64,000 nt of DNA from Pedobacter punctiformis. Its GTDB lineage: Bacteria > Bacteroidota > Bacteroidia > Sphingobacteriales > Sphingobacteriaceae. Location: the NCBI RefSeq assembly GCF_027213715.1, contig NZ_JAPWGM010000002.1, positions 186,001 to 250,000 of the forward strand, written 5' to 3'. Shown here piece by piece: positions 18,260-28,261 of this stretch. The notes below the pieces were generated by a model. It saw nothing but the letters and a program-made list of their open reading frames with translations, had not been told where the DNA came from and did not search any database. Positions within the stretch are counted from its first letter, which is position 1. Every line of letters begins with the position of its first letter. The translations under genes were made by a program, and so were the position numbers.

Positions 18260-18966
18260 TGGATATCTTTTTAATTAAAATCATCCTTGCTCATTTAATA
18301 GGTGATTTCTTTTTACAGCCGAATGCCTGGGTAAAAGAGAAAGAAAGTAAAAAGCTAAAATCAGGTAAACTCTATCTCCATATAGGAATTCATACTGTTT
18401 TAATATTTATTGTTTTCTGGAGTTTTGACGTATGGAAACTGGCATTGTCAATCGGAGCGCTTCATTTCATTATTGATGCATTGAAGCTCCTTATACAAAG
18501 CAAAAAAAATGCAAGGATAATGTTTTTTGCAGATCAGGTTGTACATTTTATTTCCATATTTTTTGTGTGGCATATTTTTTATTCCGGAGTGCTTGATATT
18601 AGCTTTTTAGATAACCCTAAAGTTTGGCTGATTATTTCCTGTTTACTTTTTTTAACGATGCCCACGTCCATTATTATGCGGGTTATTATTAACAAGTGGA
18701 TTCCTGCTAATCGTGTTGAAGACCAGAAATCATTACAGGATGCAGGGAAATATATTGGCGTTTTAGAACGGTTATTGATTTTCTTGTTTATTTGCACCAA
18801 TCATTTTGAGGCGGTAGGCTTTTTACTTGCGGCAAAATCTATTTTCCGTTTTGGAGATTTAAAAGAAGCGCATGATATCAAGCTTACAGAGTATGTATTA
18901 ATCGGTACTTTACTAAGTTTCGGCATTGCTTTGGCCGTTTCAATGCTGGCCTTAAATTACAAATAG
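18259..18966 (+). CDS. DUF3307 membrane protein
   Basis: This 235-aa inner-membrane protein has about six hydrophobic helices. The N-terminal HLIGDFFLQPNAWVKEKESKK is the DUF3307 signature, and ALHFIIDALK and FADQVVHF carry conserved H and D residues within membrane segments. Its ATG overlaps the satD stop (TAATG). DUF3307 genes commonly follow satD, which suggests a shared but uncharacterised role. A strong bidirectional terminator lies after it. Confidence 0.85.
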   Translation: MDIFLIKIILAHLIGDFFLQPNAWVKEKESKKLKSGKLYLHIGIHTVLIFIVFWSFDVWKLALSIGALHFIIDALKLLIQSKKNARIMFFADQVVHFISIFFVWHIFYSGVLDISFLDNPKVWLIISCLLFLTMPTSIIMRVIINKWIPANRVEDQKSLQDAGKYIGVLERLLIFLFICTNHFEAVGFLLAAKSIFRFGDLKEAHDIKLTEYVLIGTLLSFGIALAVSMLALNYK

Positions 18967-18983
18967 AAATCAGTTGATCTGAA

Positions 18984-19025
18984 AAAACAAAAGCCCTGAT
19001 TTTCTAAAATCAGGGCTTTTGTTTT
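18984..19025. terminator. Bidirectional terminator between DUF3307 and DPP-IV genes
   Basis: A near-perfect 20-bp stem (arms 18984-19003 and 19006-19025, core GCCCTGAT/ATCAGGGC) has A-rich and T-rich outer parts and serves the two convergent genes. Confidence 0.9.
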
Positions 19026-19031
19026 GCTTTA

Positions 19032-21200
19032 TTATTTTGCTCCCGGAGGGCAGTTTTCTTTCAAAAATTTGGTGTAAGTTAAAGAAAGATGTTCACTCGT
19101 TCCTTCGCCTTCACTAATGCTGTGTGTGCGGTTAGGATAACTCATCAATTGAAAAACCTTTTTGTTTTTAATTAATTCATTAATCAGCATTTCTGCATTT
19201 TGATAATGAACGTTATCATCACCAGTACCGTGAATATACAGCAAGTTACCTTTTAAGTTTTTAGCATAGGTAATTGGTGAGCCTTTTACATAAGCTTCTT
19301 TACTTGGGAAAGGAGTACCCATATAACGTTCCTGATAAATGTTATCATACGTTAACTGATTTCCAACGGCCGCAATAGCAATACCTGTTTTATAAATTTC
19401 AGGATATTGGAACATCAGGTTTAAAGTAGAGGAACCTCCACCGCTCCAGCCCCAAACTGCAACACGGTCTTTATCCATAAAAGAATTGGTTGCCAATAAT
19501 TTTTTAGCTGCCATTGCCTGATCACGGATATTAAGTGTACCTATGTTTTTATAAATACTTTTACGCCATGTAGCACCTTTTGGCACTGGTGCGCCACGGT
19601 TATCCATAGAGATATAAATGTAACCGTCTTTAGCCATATCTCCATTGTAAAGAAAATTAAAACCAGCACCATAAGTATCTGCCGCAGTCTGCGAAGCAGG
19701 TTCTCCGTAGACATAAAATACAACAGGATATTTTTTATCAGGATTGAAGTTTTCAGGTTTTTTCATCCAGCCATCCATTTCAATGCCATCTTCAGTGGTA
19801 ACTTTGAAAAACTCAACTTTATTTTTTGAAGCACCCTGTTTGGTCAATTGAGTAGTAATGCTGCCATCCATTGAAAGAGGATTACCCGCAGTAAAGTTCA
19901 TCCACTCTGTTACCGGTCTTATTACCGAACTATTATAGCTGTGACGAGCAAAAGCCGCATTCGGAGAAATATCATAATTATGTGTACCTGGAAGAACAGA
20001 CGGGGTAACCATTTCCAGTTTACCTTTACCATCTAACTTGGTTTTATATAAATATTTCTGCGTTGCGTTTGTTGGTGAAGCTAAAAAGTAAACCAGATTA
20101 TTTTTTTCGTCGATTAGTTTAATGTCAATTACGTCATAATTTCCTTTAGTAACCAAGGTTTCTTTTTTACCATCACGGCTAATTCTGTAAAGATGTTTCC
20201 AGCCGTCTTTTTCAGTAACCACTGTAAATTCTTTATTGTCATTTAACCATTTCCAATTTTCGTTAGCATCAATCCACGCTTTATCTGTTTCTGTATAAAC
20301 TGCATTTGCAGCTCCGGTTTGTGCATTGCAAATGAATAATTTACTTTGGTTTTGTTCGCGGTTTAACTGTTGCAAAATAATTTCATTACTATTCGGGATC
20401 CATTCCATACGGGGAATATAATGCTGAATATTATCTCCCGGAACATTAACCCAATTGGTTTTAGCCGAGGCAATATCTACGATACCAATTTTACAAGCAG
20501 ATGGATTTTCGCCTACCTTTGGATATTCAACTGGAATTGTGAAAGGGTAAATAGAATCTGTATTATCAATCATTAAGAAATTTTTGATTTTCGTAGCATC
20601 TATTTGCCAATAAGCAATTGACTTACTATCAGGACTCCATCTGAAACCATCTCTGCAATCAAATTCTTCTTCATAAACCCAATCAAAAGTACCATTAATC
20701 ATTCTATCGGTACCATCGGTTGTTAAAGCTTTTGAAGCTGATCCATCTATATTTTCTACATATAAATTGTGTTTACTCACATAAGCAACTTTATTGCCAT
20801 CAGGTGATAACTTTGCAAACATTAAAGAAGAAACAGGCTTATCTTTTCCGATTTGAGTAAGCTTATTTGAAGTTAAATCGGCCAGCCAATAATCACCACG
20901 GGTATCGTAACGCCAAACTTTTTTACTATTGGTATAAATTAAAGCTTTGGTGCCGTCATCAGAAAGCTGAAAACTTCTTACCGCAATAGAATTATCTTTT
21001 CCAGCAGGTGTTAGCAATGCTCTTGAGATTATTGTTTTGCGGTCATTTTTGGGCAAGGTTACCGAAACAATTTCGCCACCAGCGATTTGGTAATAAGAAC
21101 TACCATCCTTTGCCCAGTTTACGCCCTGTGCTTTGGCTTCAATTAACAGGCATATAGCGATGCAGATAACTGATAATTTGAGAAGGAAATTTTTTATCAT
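19032..21200 (-). CDS. S9 family peptidase, dipeptidyl peptidase IV-like
   Basis: This 722-aa exported serine peptidase has a signal peptide (about 1-25), an N-terminal beta-propeller domain (DPPIV_N, with YEEEFDCRDGFRWSPDS near the substrate-binding Glu pair) and a C-terminal alpha/beta-hydrolase domain. The nucleophile is Ser586 in WGWSGGGS; D is in HGTGDDNVH and H in NRTHSIS. The usual DPP-IV motif is GWSYGG, so the G for Y change is slightly unusual. It would release N-terminal dipeptides in the periplasm. It is convergent with DUF3307. Confidence 0.92.
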   Translation of the reverse strand: MIKNFLLKLSVICIAICLLIEAKAQGVNWAKDGSSYYQIAGGEIVSVTLPKNDRKTIISRALLTPAGKDNSIAVRSFQLSDDGTKALIYTNSKKVWRYDTRGDYWLADLTSNKLTQIGKDKPVSSLMFAKLSPDGNKVAYVSKHNLYVENIDGSASKALTTDGTDRMINGTFDWVYEEEFDCRDGFRWSPDSKSIAYWQIDATKIKNFLMIDNTDSIYPFTIPVEYPKVGENPSACKIGIVDIASAKTNWVNVPGDNIQHYIPRMEWIPNSNEIILQQLNREQNQSKLFICNAQTGAANAVYTETDKAWIDANENWKWLNDNKEFTVVTEKDGWKHLYRISRDGKKETLVTKGNYDVIDIKLIDEKNNLVYFLASPTNATQKYLYKTKLDGKGKLEMVTPSVLPGTHNYDISPNAAFARHSYNSSVIRPVTEWMNFTAGNPLSMDGSITTQLTKQGASKNKVEFFKVTTEDGIEMDGWMKKPENFNPDKKYPVVFYVYGEPASQTAADTYGAGFNFLYNGDMAKDGYIYISMDNRGAPVPKGATWRKSIYKNIGTLNIRDQAMAAKKLLATNSFMDKDRVAVWGWSGGGSSTLNLMFQYPEIYKTGIAIAAVGNQLTYDNIYQERYMGTPFPSKEAYVKGSPITYAKNLKGNLLYIHGTGDDNVHYQNAEMLINELIKNKKVFQLMSYPNRTHSISEGEGTSEHLSLTYTKFLKENCPPGAK

Positions 21201-21214
21201 AAATTTTTAGTCAT

Positions 21215-21272
21215 AAAAAAAGCTTTTTAACTTTTGGCTAATTTAAATAAAAGCCGGCAGTTAAAAAGCCTT
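21215..21272 (-). terminator. Terminator after the secreted 217-aa gene
   Basis: The arms GGCTTTTTAAC and GTTAAAAAGCTTTTTTT (minus strand) enclose a second inverted pair (GCC..GGC). The T-run faces the minus-strand direction, 25 bp after the stop. Confidence 0.7.
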
Positions 21273-21296
21273 AAAAAAATAATTTGAAATGGTTAA

Positions 21297-21950
21297 TTAT
21301 TCACCACCGCCACCTTGCATTGCTTTTAATTCGGCATAAGTAATTTCATCGTATCCTGCAGGAATAGCAGTAACTGAAAGTGCACCAACTTTATCAGCAG
21401 CAATTGATTTCATAGTCATGATTGCTTTTTCGCCTGAAAATTTAAGAACAGTTCCTTTAATATCCTTAAACTCAGAAGTTATAATGTTTAAAGGAGTTTC
21501 TAATTCAGTAGTAGCCCATAATTCGTATGCTCCACCTTTTTCATCTTTAAAAGTATATTTTTCTGCATTGTAACCCGCAATAGCTTGTTTTTCACCGGTT
21601 GCTTTGAAATCTGAGAATTTTGGTTTTGCAGCATTAGCTTCATCTAAATCTGCTTTAGTCATTTTTGCTGCAATTTGTTTTTGAGCAACAGGTACATCAA
21701 CTAAAATTAGTCCTGTTTGAGTTTTAGTATCTAAAAATACACCAACCGTTGCAGGTCCAGATTCAATTTCCAATTTAGAAATATCGCCATTAAATTTAAC
21801 TTTTTGCTCTTCAGGTGCTCCAGGAGCCTCTACTTTATATTGTATGCCATACACAATAGTACCTTCAGTAATTTTCTTTTGTGCATGTGCAATAATTGCA
21901 GTGCTAACCAGAATTACAGCTAAAACGCTTGTTTTGATTGATTTGAACAT
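21297..21950 (-). CDS. Secreted protein of unknown function (DUF4412/GLPGLI-like)
   Basis: This 217-aa protein has a signal peptide (about 1-23, ending AHAQ) and a beta-rich body. KITEGTIVYGIQY near the N-terminus and AGYNAEKYTFKDEKGGAYELWAT in the middle resemble Bacteroidota DUF4412/GLPGLI-type envelope proteins, but this is only a resemblance. It ends in a short glycine run (GGGGE). No catalytic motif is seen. It lies 27 bp downstream of the enoyl-CoA hydratase gene. Confidence 0.6.
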   Translation of the reverse strand: MFKSIKTSVLAVILVSTAIIAHAQKKITEGTIVYGIQYKVEAPGAPEEQKVKFNGDISKLEIESGPATVGVFLDTKTQTGLILVDVPVAQKQIAAKMTKADLDEANAAKPKFSDFKATGEKQAIAGYNAEKYTFKDEKGGAYELWATTELETPLNIITSEFKDIKGTVLKFSGEKAIMTMKSIAADKVGALSVTAIPAGYDEITYAELKAMQGGGGE

Positions 21951-21977
21951 GTTCTTATTTTTAGATTTAATTTAAAT

Positions 21978-22754
21978 TTACCAATTAATTTTTTCTTTAT
22001 TTAAAAAAGCTGCAATGCCTTTTTTAAAGTCATCACTTTCTCTAACACGGGCATTTATTTGTACCGCTGTTTCCAAACTTTTTTCAAATGAGGGATTAGT
22101 AGTTTGAGTAATCAATTGTTTTGTAATCATTAATGAATTGCCCGAACTCTCCTTACACAAACTTAATGCAAATTCCTGTACTTTCAGATGAATTTCTGCT
22201 GAAGATGTTACAAAATTTATTAATTTATACTGTAACGCTTGTTCTGCCTTAAACGTCTTTCCGGTTAATAATATTTCTTTAGCAATAGTTTCATTTACTT
22301 TACGCATTAAAAAACAGGAAACTATTGCCGGAACAAAGCCAATTTTTACTTCCGTATAACCAAAATTACTTTCAGGAGTAGCAAAAATAATATCGCAAAC
22401 CGTTGCCAAACCACATCCACCGGCAATGGCATGACCTTCTACCTGTGCAATGACAATTTTAGGCAAATAATAAATGGTTGTAAAAAGCTTTTTCAGATTG
22501 TTTGTATCTGCAACATTTTCTTCGAAAGTATTGTGTTGTAATTGCTGAAGATATTCTAAGTCTGCCCCGGCACTAAATGCATCGCCATTTGCTTTTAAAA
22601 TAATTACTTTAACCAGATCATCTTCTGATGCCTGAATAAAGGCTTCAGTTAATGCAGCAATTAATTGTGGGTTTAATGCATTGCGTTTTTCAGGCCTGTT
22701 TATCGTAATTGTCGCAATACGATCTGCAACCTGATATAAAACTAATTCATTCAT
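21978..22754 (-). CDS. Enoyl-CoA hydratase/isomerase family protein
   Basis: This 258-aa crotonase-fold protein shows the family's oxyanion-hole segments: DAFSAGADLEYL and VEGHAIAGGCGLATVCDI. Residue F in the next conserved strand (PESNFGYTEVKIGFVPAIVS) is followed by an E at the usual catalytic position. It probably acts on acyl-CoA in fatty- or amino-acid breakdown in the cytosol; the precise substrate cannot be read from sequence. The comEC reading frame ends 44 bp upstream on the same strand. Confidence 0.9.
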   Translation of the reverse strand: MNELVLYQVADRIATITINRPEKRNALNPQLIAALTEAFIQASEDDLVKVIILKANGDAFSAGADLEYLQQLQHNTFEENVADTNNLKKLFTTIYYLPKIVIAQVEGHAIAGGCGLATVCDIIFATPESNFGYTEVKIGFVPAIVSCFLMRKVNETIAKEILLTGKTFKAEQALQYKLINFVTSSAEIHLKVQEFALSLCKESSGNSLMITKQLITQTTNPSFEKSLETAVQINARVRESDDFKKGIAAFLNKEKINW

Positions 22755-22798
22755 ATAATGATATTATCGGTTAGTTACTTTCTAATAATTTATTTCCT

Positions 22799-24886
22799 TC
22801 AAGGTGCTAAATCGATCAAATATGCTTTATTTTTCTTTAAAATATGAATATCGATCTTATTATTTTCAGCAAAAAGTTTAAAAAAATTAATCTTATAATC
22901 TTTGTTGGTGGCATCTGCTAAAATATGTTTAAACTCAACAAATGACTTTAACTTTTCTAACTTAAATTTGGTGTTTTGGTGTAGCCAGATACTTGAAAAG
23001 CTTAGTTTGTTATTAATTGTTTTATAATTCAGTGTTTCATCTATTAAAAGCATTTTATACTGATGGAAAATAATCTGTTTATCTTTTAATATAAAATTCT
23101 TCATGACGGTGTCTTTTTTGAGATTTATTAAATCCAGGCGATTAATTTGCAGATTCTGTAAAGCAGGCTGGATAAAAAAATGATAGTTTTTATCTTTAGG
23201 GCTTAAATCTGTTAATAAAATGGCTTTCCTGCCATCTATAAATGCCACTGCATAGTTTTTACGTAAACTGAAGAAAATAATCTGACGTTGATTTAGAGCC
23301 TTAACATCATCAAAAATAGTAAGTACCTGATAGGCAATGAAAAATACAAAGGCCGAGAAAAGCATCTTTTTATTAATATGAAAGATTGCATAAATAAATA
23401 AGACCAGTGCCACACTCAATAAAATGAATTCAGGTATACTTATCCAGATAGAAGAAAGAGTAGAAAACGGCAACGCTGAAATCCATTTAAGTGTTTGATT
23501 CGTAAAATTGATTATCCACTCGAATACCGGAGCTAAAAAACTTAAACCCGGTATTAAAATTATGATGCCCAGATACATCATTAAAACCAATGGTAGTGTA
23601 ATAAATAAATTTCCAAAAAGAAAATACACCGGGAATTGATGGAAATAGTAAATGCTTAGCGGAAAGGTGACAAGTTGTGCAGCTAAAGATAAGGCGGTGA
23701 AATTCCACAATTTATCCAACCATTTATTTTTAACATAGAGCAGGCTATAAATTTTGGGCTGAAGGTAAATCAACCCAAAAACAGCAAGGTAGGAGAGTTG
23801 AAAGCCTACGTCCCAGATCAGAAATGGATTATAAACGAGTTGACAAAATGCTGCAAAGGCCAAAATATTAAAACTGTTCTTGTCTCTTGTATACGTTTTT
23901 GCTGCAATAAAAATAGTAATCATTATTGCCGAACGAACTACAGAAGGAGACAAGCCAGTAATTAAAGCATAAGCTCATATTAAAACGCAAATTAAAAGGA
24001 ACTTGATGATTTTTAATGTTCTTTTTCGATTTAAGAACATCAGTAAAAAATCAAGCACCACATAAATAATAGCTACATGTGCGCCTGATACGGATAATGC
24101 ATGGATGGTTCCTGTTTTGGAATAGGCCGATAGTGTTTCCTGACTTAAATCTGCCCGGTAACCCAAAATCAGGGTAGAGGCCACAGCAAAGGCCTCATCA
24201 TTTTTAATTAACTTTCGATATTTCGAAACCTGCTTTTCTCTTAGTTTTAAAGCCAGTTTAATAATCGGATTGCCTGAATTTCTATCGGTTTTAACCAGTT
24301 GGTTTTGATTAATAAAAGTTTGGTGAAAAACATTCTGACTCTCCAGCCATGCTTTAAAATTGAACTCAGCAGGATTATATGGCGGTTCAACTTCTAAATA
24401 AGTTGATGAAATAAGGAGTTCATCACCATAATTTAGGTTTAAAGGTTTAAGACTGTCTAACTTTAAAGCCAATAGCAATTGACCGGAAAGTTTTGTTTGC
24501 TTATTGTTTTCATAGCCTGAAATTACCCTTGCTTTAAAGCGTAATATATCATTGCTTTGTTGCGGTTCATCATTGACCAGGATTTTTAAATAAACGTAAT
24601 TTCTGTTAGCAAAGTAATCTGTCCTTATTTTTTCATTATTTAAAAGACATAATAAACCACCTAACAACATAAAAAATGCGAATATTAAGATTCCGGTTAA
24701 GCCTTTAAATCTATGTACGTTTAATTTTTTATAAGTTAAATTGATGATTAAAATAACGATAAAAACAAAGGCGGTTGCAAAGCCCATGTTGTTAATAGAC
24801 TTTTGATAAGGCAGAAAGTAAAACACTATTATTCCTGATATAAAAGGAAGTAAAATTCTTGCGAAAATATATTCTGCCTTAAACAT
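22799..24886 (-). pseudogene. comEC: comEC, DNA uptake channel, interrupted by an in-frame TGA
   Basis: ComEC/Rec2 forms the inner-membrane channel for transforming single-stranded DNA. Codons 1-303 encode the N-terminal DUF4131 region and the start of the competence domain (GTIHALSVSGAHVAIIY). A TGA at 23975-23977 then stops translation. The very next codons continue in the same frame with AYALITGLSPSVVRSAIM, the conserved core of the family, and run to the stop at 22799. No frameshift is needed. The usual residue before YA is Trp, so TGG to TGA would explain the stop. The full frame of 695 codons has a normal length. The remainder could only be made from an internal start such as TTG 23953. 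Confidence 0.85.
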
Positions 24887-24888
24887 GG

Positions 24889-26922
24889 TTAAAATTGATA
24901 ACGCATTTGAACTTTTATTTCAGACTTTTTATTCCCCTTAATTTCATCTAAATAGGTACCTGTTGTTTCCGCATCCTTATAAATAAACATTGCATAGCGT
25001 AGCCATATATTAATCTTTTTGGCTAATCTGTACTTTAGGTTCAGGTATGTACGATAGCCTTTTCCGCTGTACATGCCAAAGGCAAAACTATAAAGTACAT
25101 CGTCTTCATAAGCGTAAATCCGGCTATTGTAACCAGGCGTATTGAAATAAGCGATTCTTAGGTTGCCAGAAAATTTCGAAAACATAGGAACGTAGTTCAC
25201 GTCCTGATAAATCAAATAGCCAAATTCTTTCCCGGCATCACCCTTTTTATATTGAGAAACCTCTGCATGATGCTGAAAGCTGAATTTCTTATTTAACTTC
25301 CAGTTAATTTCTAACCGGTAGCTTTCTCTTTTAACATCATCCAAAAAGTTTATAGGTACTTCAACGTCAGTATTTTGCTGTTTGTTTTCTGTTTTAAACC
25401 TGGCCAGCACTTTAAAAGTTTTAGTTGGAGTATAAATAAGCTGTCCTAATATTTCATAACCTTTAGAAGGTGCATCTACTCTATATTTTAACCAGGGAAA
25501 TTGAAAATAATCGCCATAAACAGAAAAAGCCCAGTGTTTATTAGGTGTTACGTTTAATCCTGCATAAAATCCTTTTTCATTATTGGCATCACTGGATTCG
25601 GCCATGGATTGATTAAAGAAGTTGTGATATTGTTTCTGATAATTGCGATAAACTACAGCTGCAGATACGATCGATGATAAACTGACTAAAGCACCATTAA
25701 TATAGGCGAGGCCACTGTTTAAACTCTTTCCGGCCTCACCAAAGAAATAAAAGTTTTTATAGGTATAGTTGTAGTGTAAACCTATATTGGTAAGCGTATT
25801 GCCGGTAAAACTAAAACGATCATAAACTGCATTTTGCGTAATAAAATTATTGCTGTATTTACTTTGATATGCAATTAAGCCAATACTTAATTCATTTTTA
25901 TTGTATTGAATAGCTGCCCCATATACCTGCTGATTTAAAGCATTTTTATTTGCAATTTCAGTTGGCGTTCTATGTAAGCCGGTTTGATTTATGGTAGATT
26001 GAACTAAATTTCCGTTGACATCAAAATCCTGACTGACGTCTAACTTTCTAAAAGATACAAAAGGAGTAACGTCAATATTTTGGCATACATTTATAGTTGC
26101 AGAGACCCCACGGAAAAAGGAATATTCGTTAGACGAAGTATAAGGTTTTAAACCCAAATCCTTTTTTGCAATACTGGTTACATCTGGCACTTTACCAAAA
26201 GAAAATCCCGACCATAATGTCAGTCCCTGACCAAATTGCAGTGCATAATCGCCTAACACTACTTTTTTTATATGGCCAAGTTTAAATAGAGCAATGCCTC
26301 CGGATAAGAAATCAACAGGTTTATCAATAAATTTTTCACCAGCATCTTTTTCCAATGTGATTGCAGCGGAAGCAATCGTGCCATAGTTATACCGGTAACG
26401 CATTTGAAATCTTTCTGGTGATCCCAAATACTGGTTTCCGGGTAAATCTGTAAAACCTTTCTGCTTTTCAATGGTTCGGGCAAAACGGGTTATTAAATCA
26501 TGTTCGCCAAGCTGAATTAAATTTTTAAAACTTAATTTTTCGTATTCACCATTTCCGTTAAGGGTAATAAATGGAAGGAGGTTTTCTACCGTTTTAGGAT
26601 CAAAACCATCAATGGTTTGTAATTCCAGAACATCAATGAGATTTCCATTTTCTTTGACATAATTAAAGAAATTGTTGATTTGCAAAGGGGAGAGGAAAAT
26701 AAAAACCTTCAATTCTTCCGGACTGGTTTTATTAAGATTTAGCGGATGTTTACTTAATCTGGACAACACTTCTGTTAGTTCAGAAAGATCATAATCATCA
26801 GGTAGATTTTCTGCTACACTTTCTATAATATCACGAATAACAATGGTTTGCTCATTGTTTTGTGCATGTACTGTAACAAATCCAAATAAGAGTGGGGCGA
26901 TTAACAGGTTTTTAAAATGCAT
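24889..26922 (-). CDS. Helix-hairpin-helix domain fused to outer-membrane beta-barrel
   Basis: The protein has a signal peptide (MHFKNLLIAPLLFGFVTVHAQ) and then a ComEA-like helix-hairpin-helix region (about residues 60-119: LNLNKTSPEEL, VKENGNLIDVLELQTIDGF). About 550 residues of aromatic-rich alternating beta strands follow, ending in MRYQF, a C-terminal aromatic typical of outer-membrane barrels. The chosen start (ATG 26922, 677 aa) overlaps the previous gene by 11 bp; comEC starts 3 bp after its stop. A DNA-binding fold, a barrel and comEC linkage together suggest a role in DNA uptake across the outer membrane, which is inference. Confidence 0.78.
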   Translation of the reverse strand: MHFKNLLIAPLLFGFVTVHAQNNEQTIVIRDIIESVAENLPDDYDLSELTEVLSRLSKHPLNLNKTSPEELKVFIFLSPLQINNFFNYVKENGNLIDVLELQTIDGFDPKTVENLLPFITLNGNGEYEKLSFKNLIQLGEHDLITRFARTIEKQKGFTDLPGNQYLGSPERFQMRYRYNYGTIASAAITLEKDAGEKFIDKPVDFLSGGIALFKLGHIKKVVLGDYALQFGQGLTLWSGFSFGKVPDVTSIAKKDLGLKPYTSSNEYSFFRGVSATINVCQNIDVTPFVSFRKLDVSQDFDVNGNLVQSTINQTGLHRTPTEIANKNALNQQVYGAAIQYNKNELSIGLIAYQSKYSNNFITQNAVYDRFSFTGNTLTNIGLHYNYTYKNFYFFGEAGKSLNSGLAYINGALVSLSSIVSAAVVYRNYQKQYHNFFNQSMAESSDANNEKGFYAGLNVTPNKHWAFSVYGDYFQFPWLKYRVDAPSKGYEILGQLIYTPTKTFKVLARFKTENKQQNTDVEVPINFLDDVKRESYRLEINWKLNKKFSFQHHAEVSQYKKGDAGKEFGYLIYQDVNYVPMFSKFSGNLRIAYFNTPGYNSRIYAYEDDVLYSFAFGMYSGKGYRTYLNLKYRLAKKINIWLRYAMFIYKDAETTGTYLDEIKGNKKSEIKVQMRYQF

Positions 26923-27712
26923 AACCAATAGCGATTTGAGGTGCGTAACCAAGATTTGGATCATAAGCCGTGGCCATATCCAGCAAGAATTTTTTATAGT
27001 TTAGGCCAAAACCTGCATATTGCTTAAATGGTTTGGCACTTAAACCTGCCCGGAGACTTAATAAATCCAGTATTTTGTAATCTATACCGAGTTTTACATC
27101 AACAGATTGGTTTAAGACTTTCGAAATTGTTGTGGCAATTAATACCTTGTCAGAAGCTTTATAATTAGCTCCAATATTAAAGGAAGATGGAATTTGTGCT
27201 TCAATTTCCTGAGCACTATATTTTTGTCTGGATGGGTTAGCAGTAAATGCCCCAAATGAAAGTTGTTCACTAAAATGGTACAGTAGGCCAATATCAACAG
27301 AGAAACCTGTGGACGAACCGTAATTGGGAATTTTAAGTTGAAAGTAATTGACGTCTAGCGCTATTGCTAATTTTTTATCAAACTTTTTAGCATAGGCAAA
27401 GCCTATTTTCATCTCATTATAAGCAGAGAAACCATATCGTTGAAAGCTTATGCCTGTGTAATTATTGCCAAAAGGAATTACCCCAACAAGTCCCTGAGTG
27501 CTAATTTCATTACTAAAAAGATGTTTGACGTAATTTAGAGATATAGAAGGGCTGGTTATTCCGGTTATACCTGCCGGATTGGCTTGTAAAGACCAGATAT
27601 CTGCTGTAGAAGCTCCATTATTGCCCATGGCGGTTAACCTGGGGCCCAAATTATTTTGGGCAAAAAGAGTACTGGTCGATACGAATATCAACAAAAAACT
27701 AAATATTTTCAT
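26912..27712 (-). CDS. PorV/PorQ-like outer-membrane beta-barrel protein
   Basis: This 266-aa protein has a signal peptide (about 1-19, ending FAQN). The first mature segment (GPRLTAMGNNGASTADIWSLQANPAGIT) is typical of the PorV/PorQ family, and the protein ends in a beta strand with terminal Phe (IAIGYAF). Family members help type IX secretion or act as general small barrels. It is the first gene of an operon with the HhH-barrel gene and comEC, overlapping the former by 11 bp. Whether it serves secretion or DNA uptake cannot be told from sequence. Confidence 0.75.
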   Translation of the reverse strand: MKIFSFLLIFVSTSTLFAQNNLGPRLTAMGNNGASTADIWSLQANPAGITGITSPSISLNYVKHLFSNEISTQGLVGVIPFGNNYTGISFQRYGFSAYNEMKIGFAYAKKFDKKLAIALDVNYFQLKIPNYGSSTGFSVDIGLLYHFSEQLSFGAFTANPSRQKYSAQEIEAQIPSSFNIGANYKASDKVLIATTISKVLNQSVDVKLGIDYKILDLLSLRAGLSAKPFKQYAGFGLNYKKFLLDMATAYDPNLGYAPQIAIGYAF

Positions 27713-27809
27713 GAGCTGGCGTTAACCGGGACGTTAAAAATATAGAGTGATTTGCTTAGACTCTAAATGTAATAAAAAATATTTAGTATTTGTATAATAA
27801 AATATACTT

Positions 27810-28145
27810 TTATAATTCTTGAGCCAGATTAACTAAAAATCCTTTTAGCTTTTCCAGCGAATCAATAATCTTTTGATTTTCCTTGACATCGCCTTTATTA
27901 TTCTTTAAATAGTCTTTGGCACCTTTTAAAGTAAAACCTTTTTCATCAACCAGATTGAAAATAATTTTTAAATTCTCAATGTCTTCAGGGGTGAAAAGAC
28001 GGTTGCCTTTTTTGTTTTTCTTAGGCTGAAGGATATCGAATTCTTTTTCGTAAAAACGGATTTGCGACGCGTTTACATTAAACATTTCAGTCACTTCGCC
28101 CATGGTATAATACATTTTATTAATGTCTCTTTCTTTATACGGCAT
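27810..28145 (-). CDS. MerR family transcriptional regulator
   Basis: This small 111-aa regulator consists of little more than the MerR winged helix-turn-helix (YTMGEVTEMFNVNASQIRFYEKEFDIL, then GNRLFTPEDIENLKII) and a short coiled-coil tail. It lacks the cysteines used for metal sensing. This short form is common in Bacteroidota and its ligand is unknown. It is divergent from alaS, with a good -7 element (28193-28200) about 50 bp before its start. Confidence 0.9.
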   Translation of the reverse strand: MPYKERDINKMYYTMGEVTEMFNVNASQIRFYEKEFDILQPKKNKKGNRLFTPEDIENLKIIFNLVDEKGFTLKGAKDYLKNNKGDVKENQKIIDSLEKLKGFLVNLAQEL

Positions 28146-28192
28146 ATTTTGTGCTTGATTATGAGTGTTTTATATCGATTAATTAAAGTATT

Positions 28193-28200
28193 CAAATGTA
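28193..28200 (-). promoter_or_regulatory. -7 promoter element for the MerR gene
   Basis: The minus strand reads TACATTTG, a full match to TAnnTTTG; a TTG lies 22 bp further upstream (28223-28225). The predicted leader is about 42 nt. Confidence 0.65.
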
Positions 28201-28233
28201 GCTCGATTTTTCCTGATTAACGCAATAAAATTT

Positions 28234-28241
28234 TAATTTTG
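28234..28241 (+). promoter_or_regulatory. -7 promoter element for alaS
   Basis: TAATTTTG matches TAnnTTTG exactly, 20 bp before the alaS ATG. It is back to back with the MerR promoter, 33 bp apart. Confidence 0.65.
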
Positions 28242-28261
28242 TTGCTCCAATATTATATGTA

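Noticed and set aside
22799..23953. A separate 384-aa membrane protein gene
   Set aside because: It is in the same frame as the N-terminal part of comEC, directly after one TGA, and carries the ComEC core.
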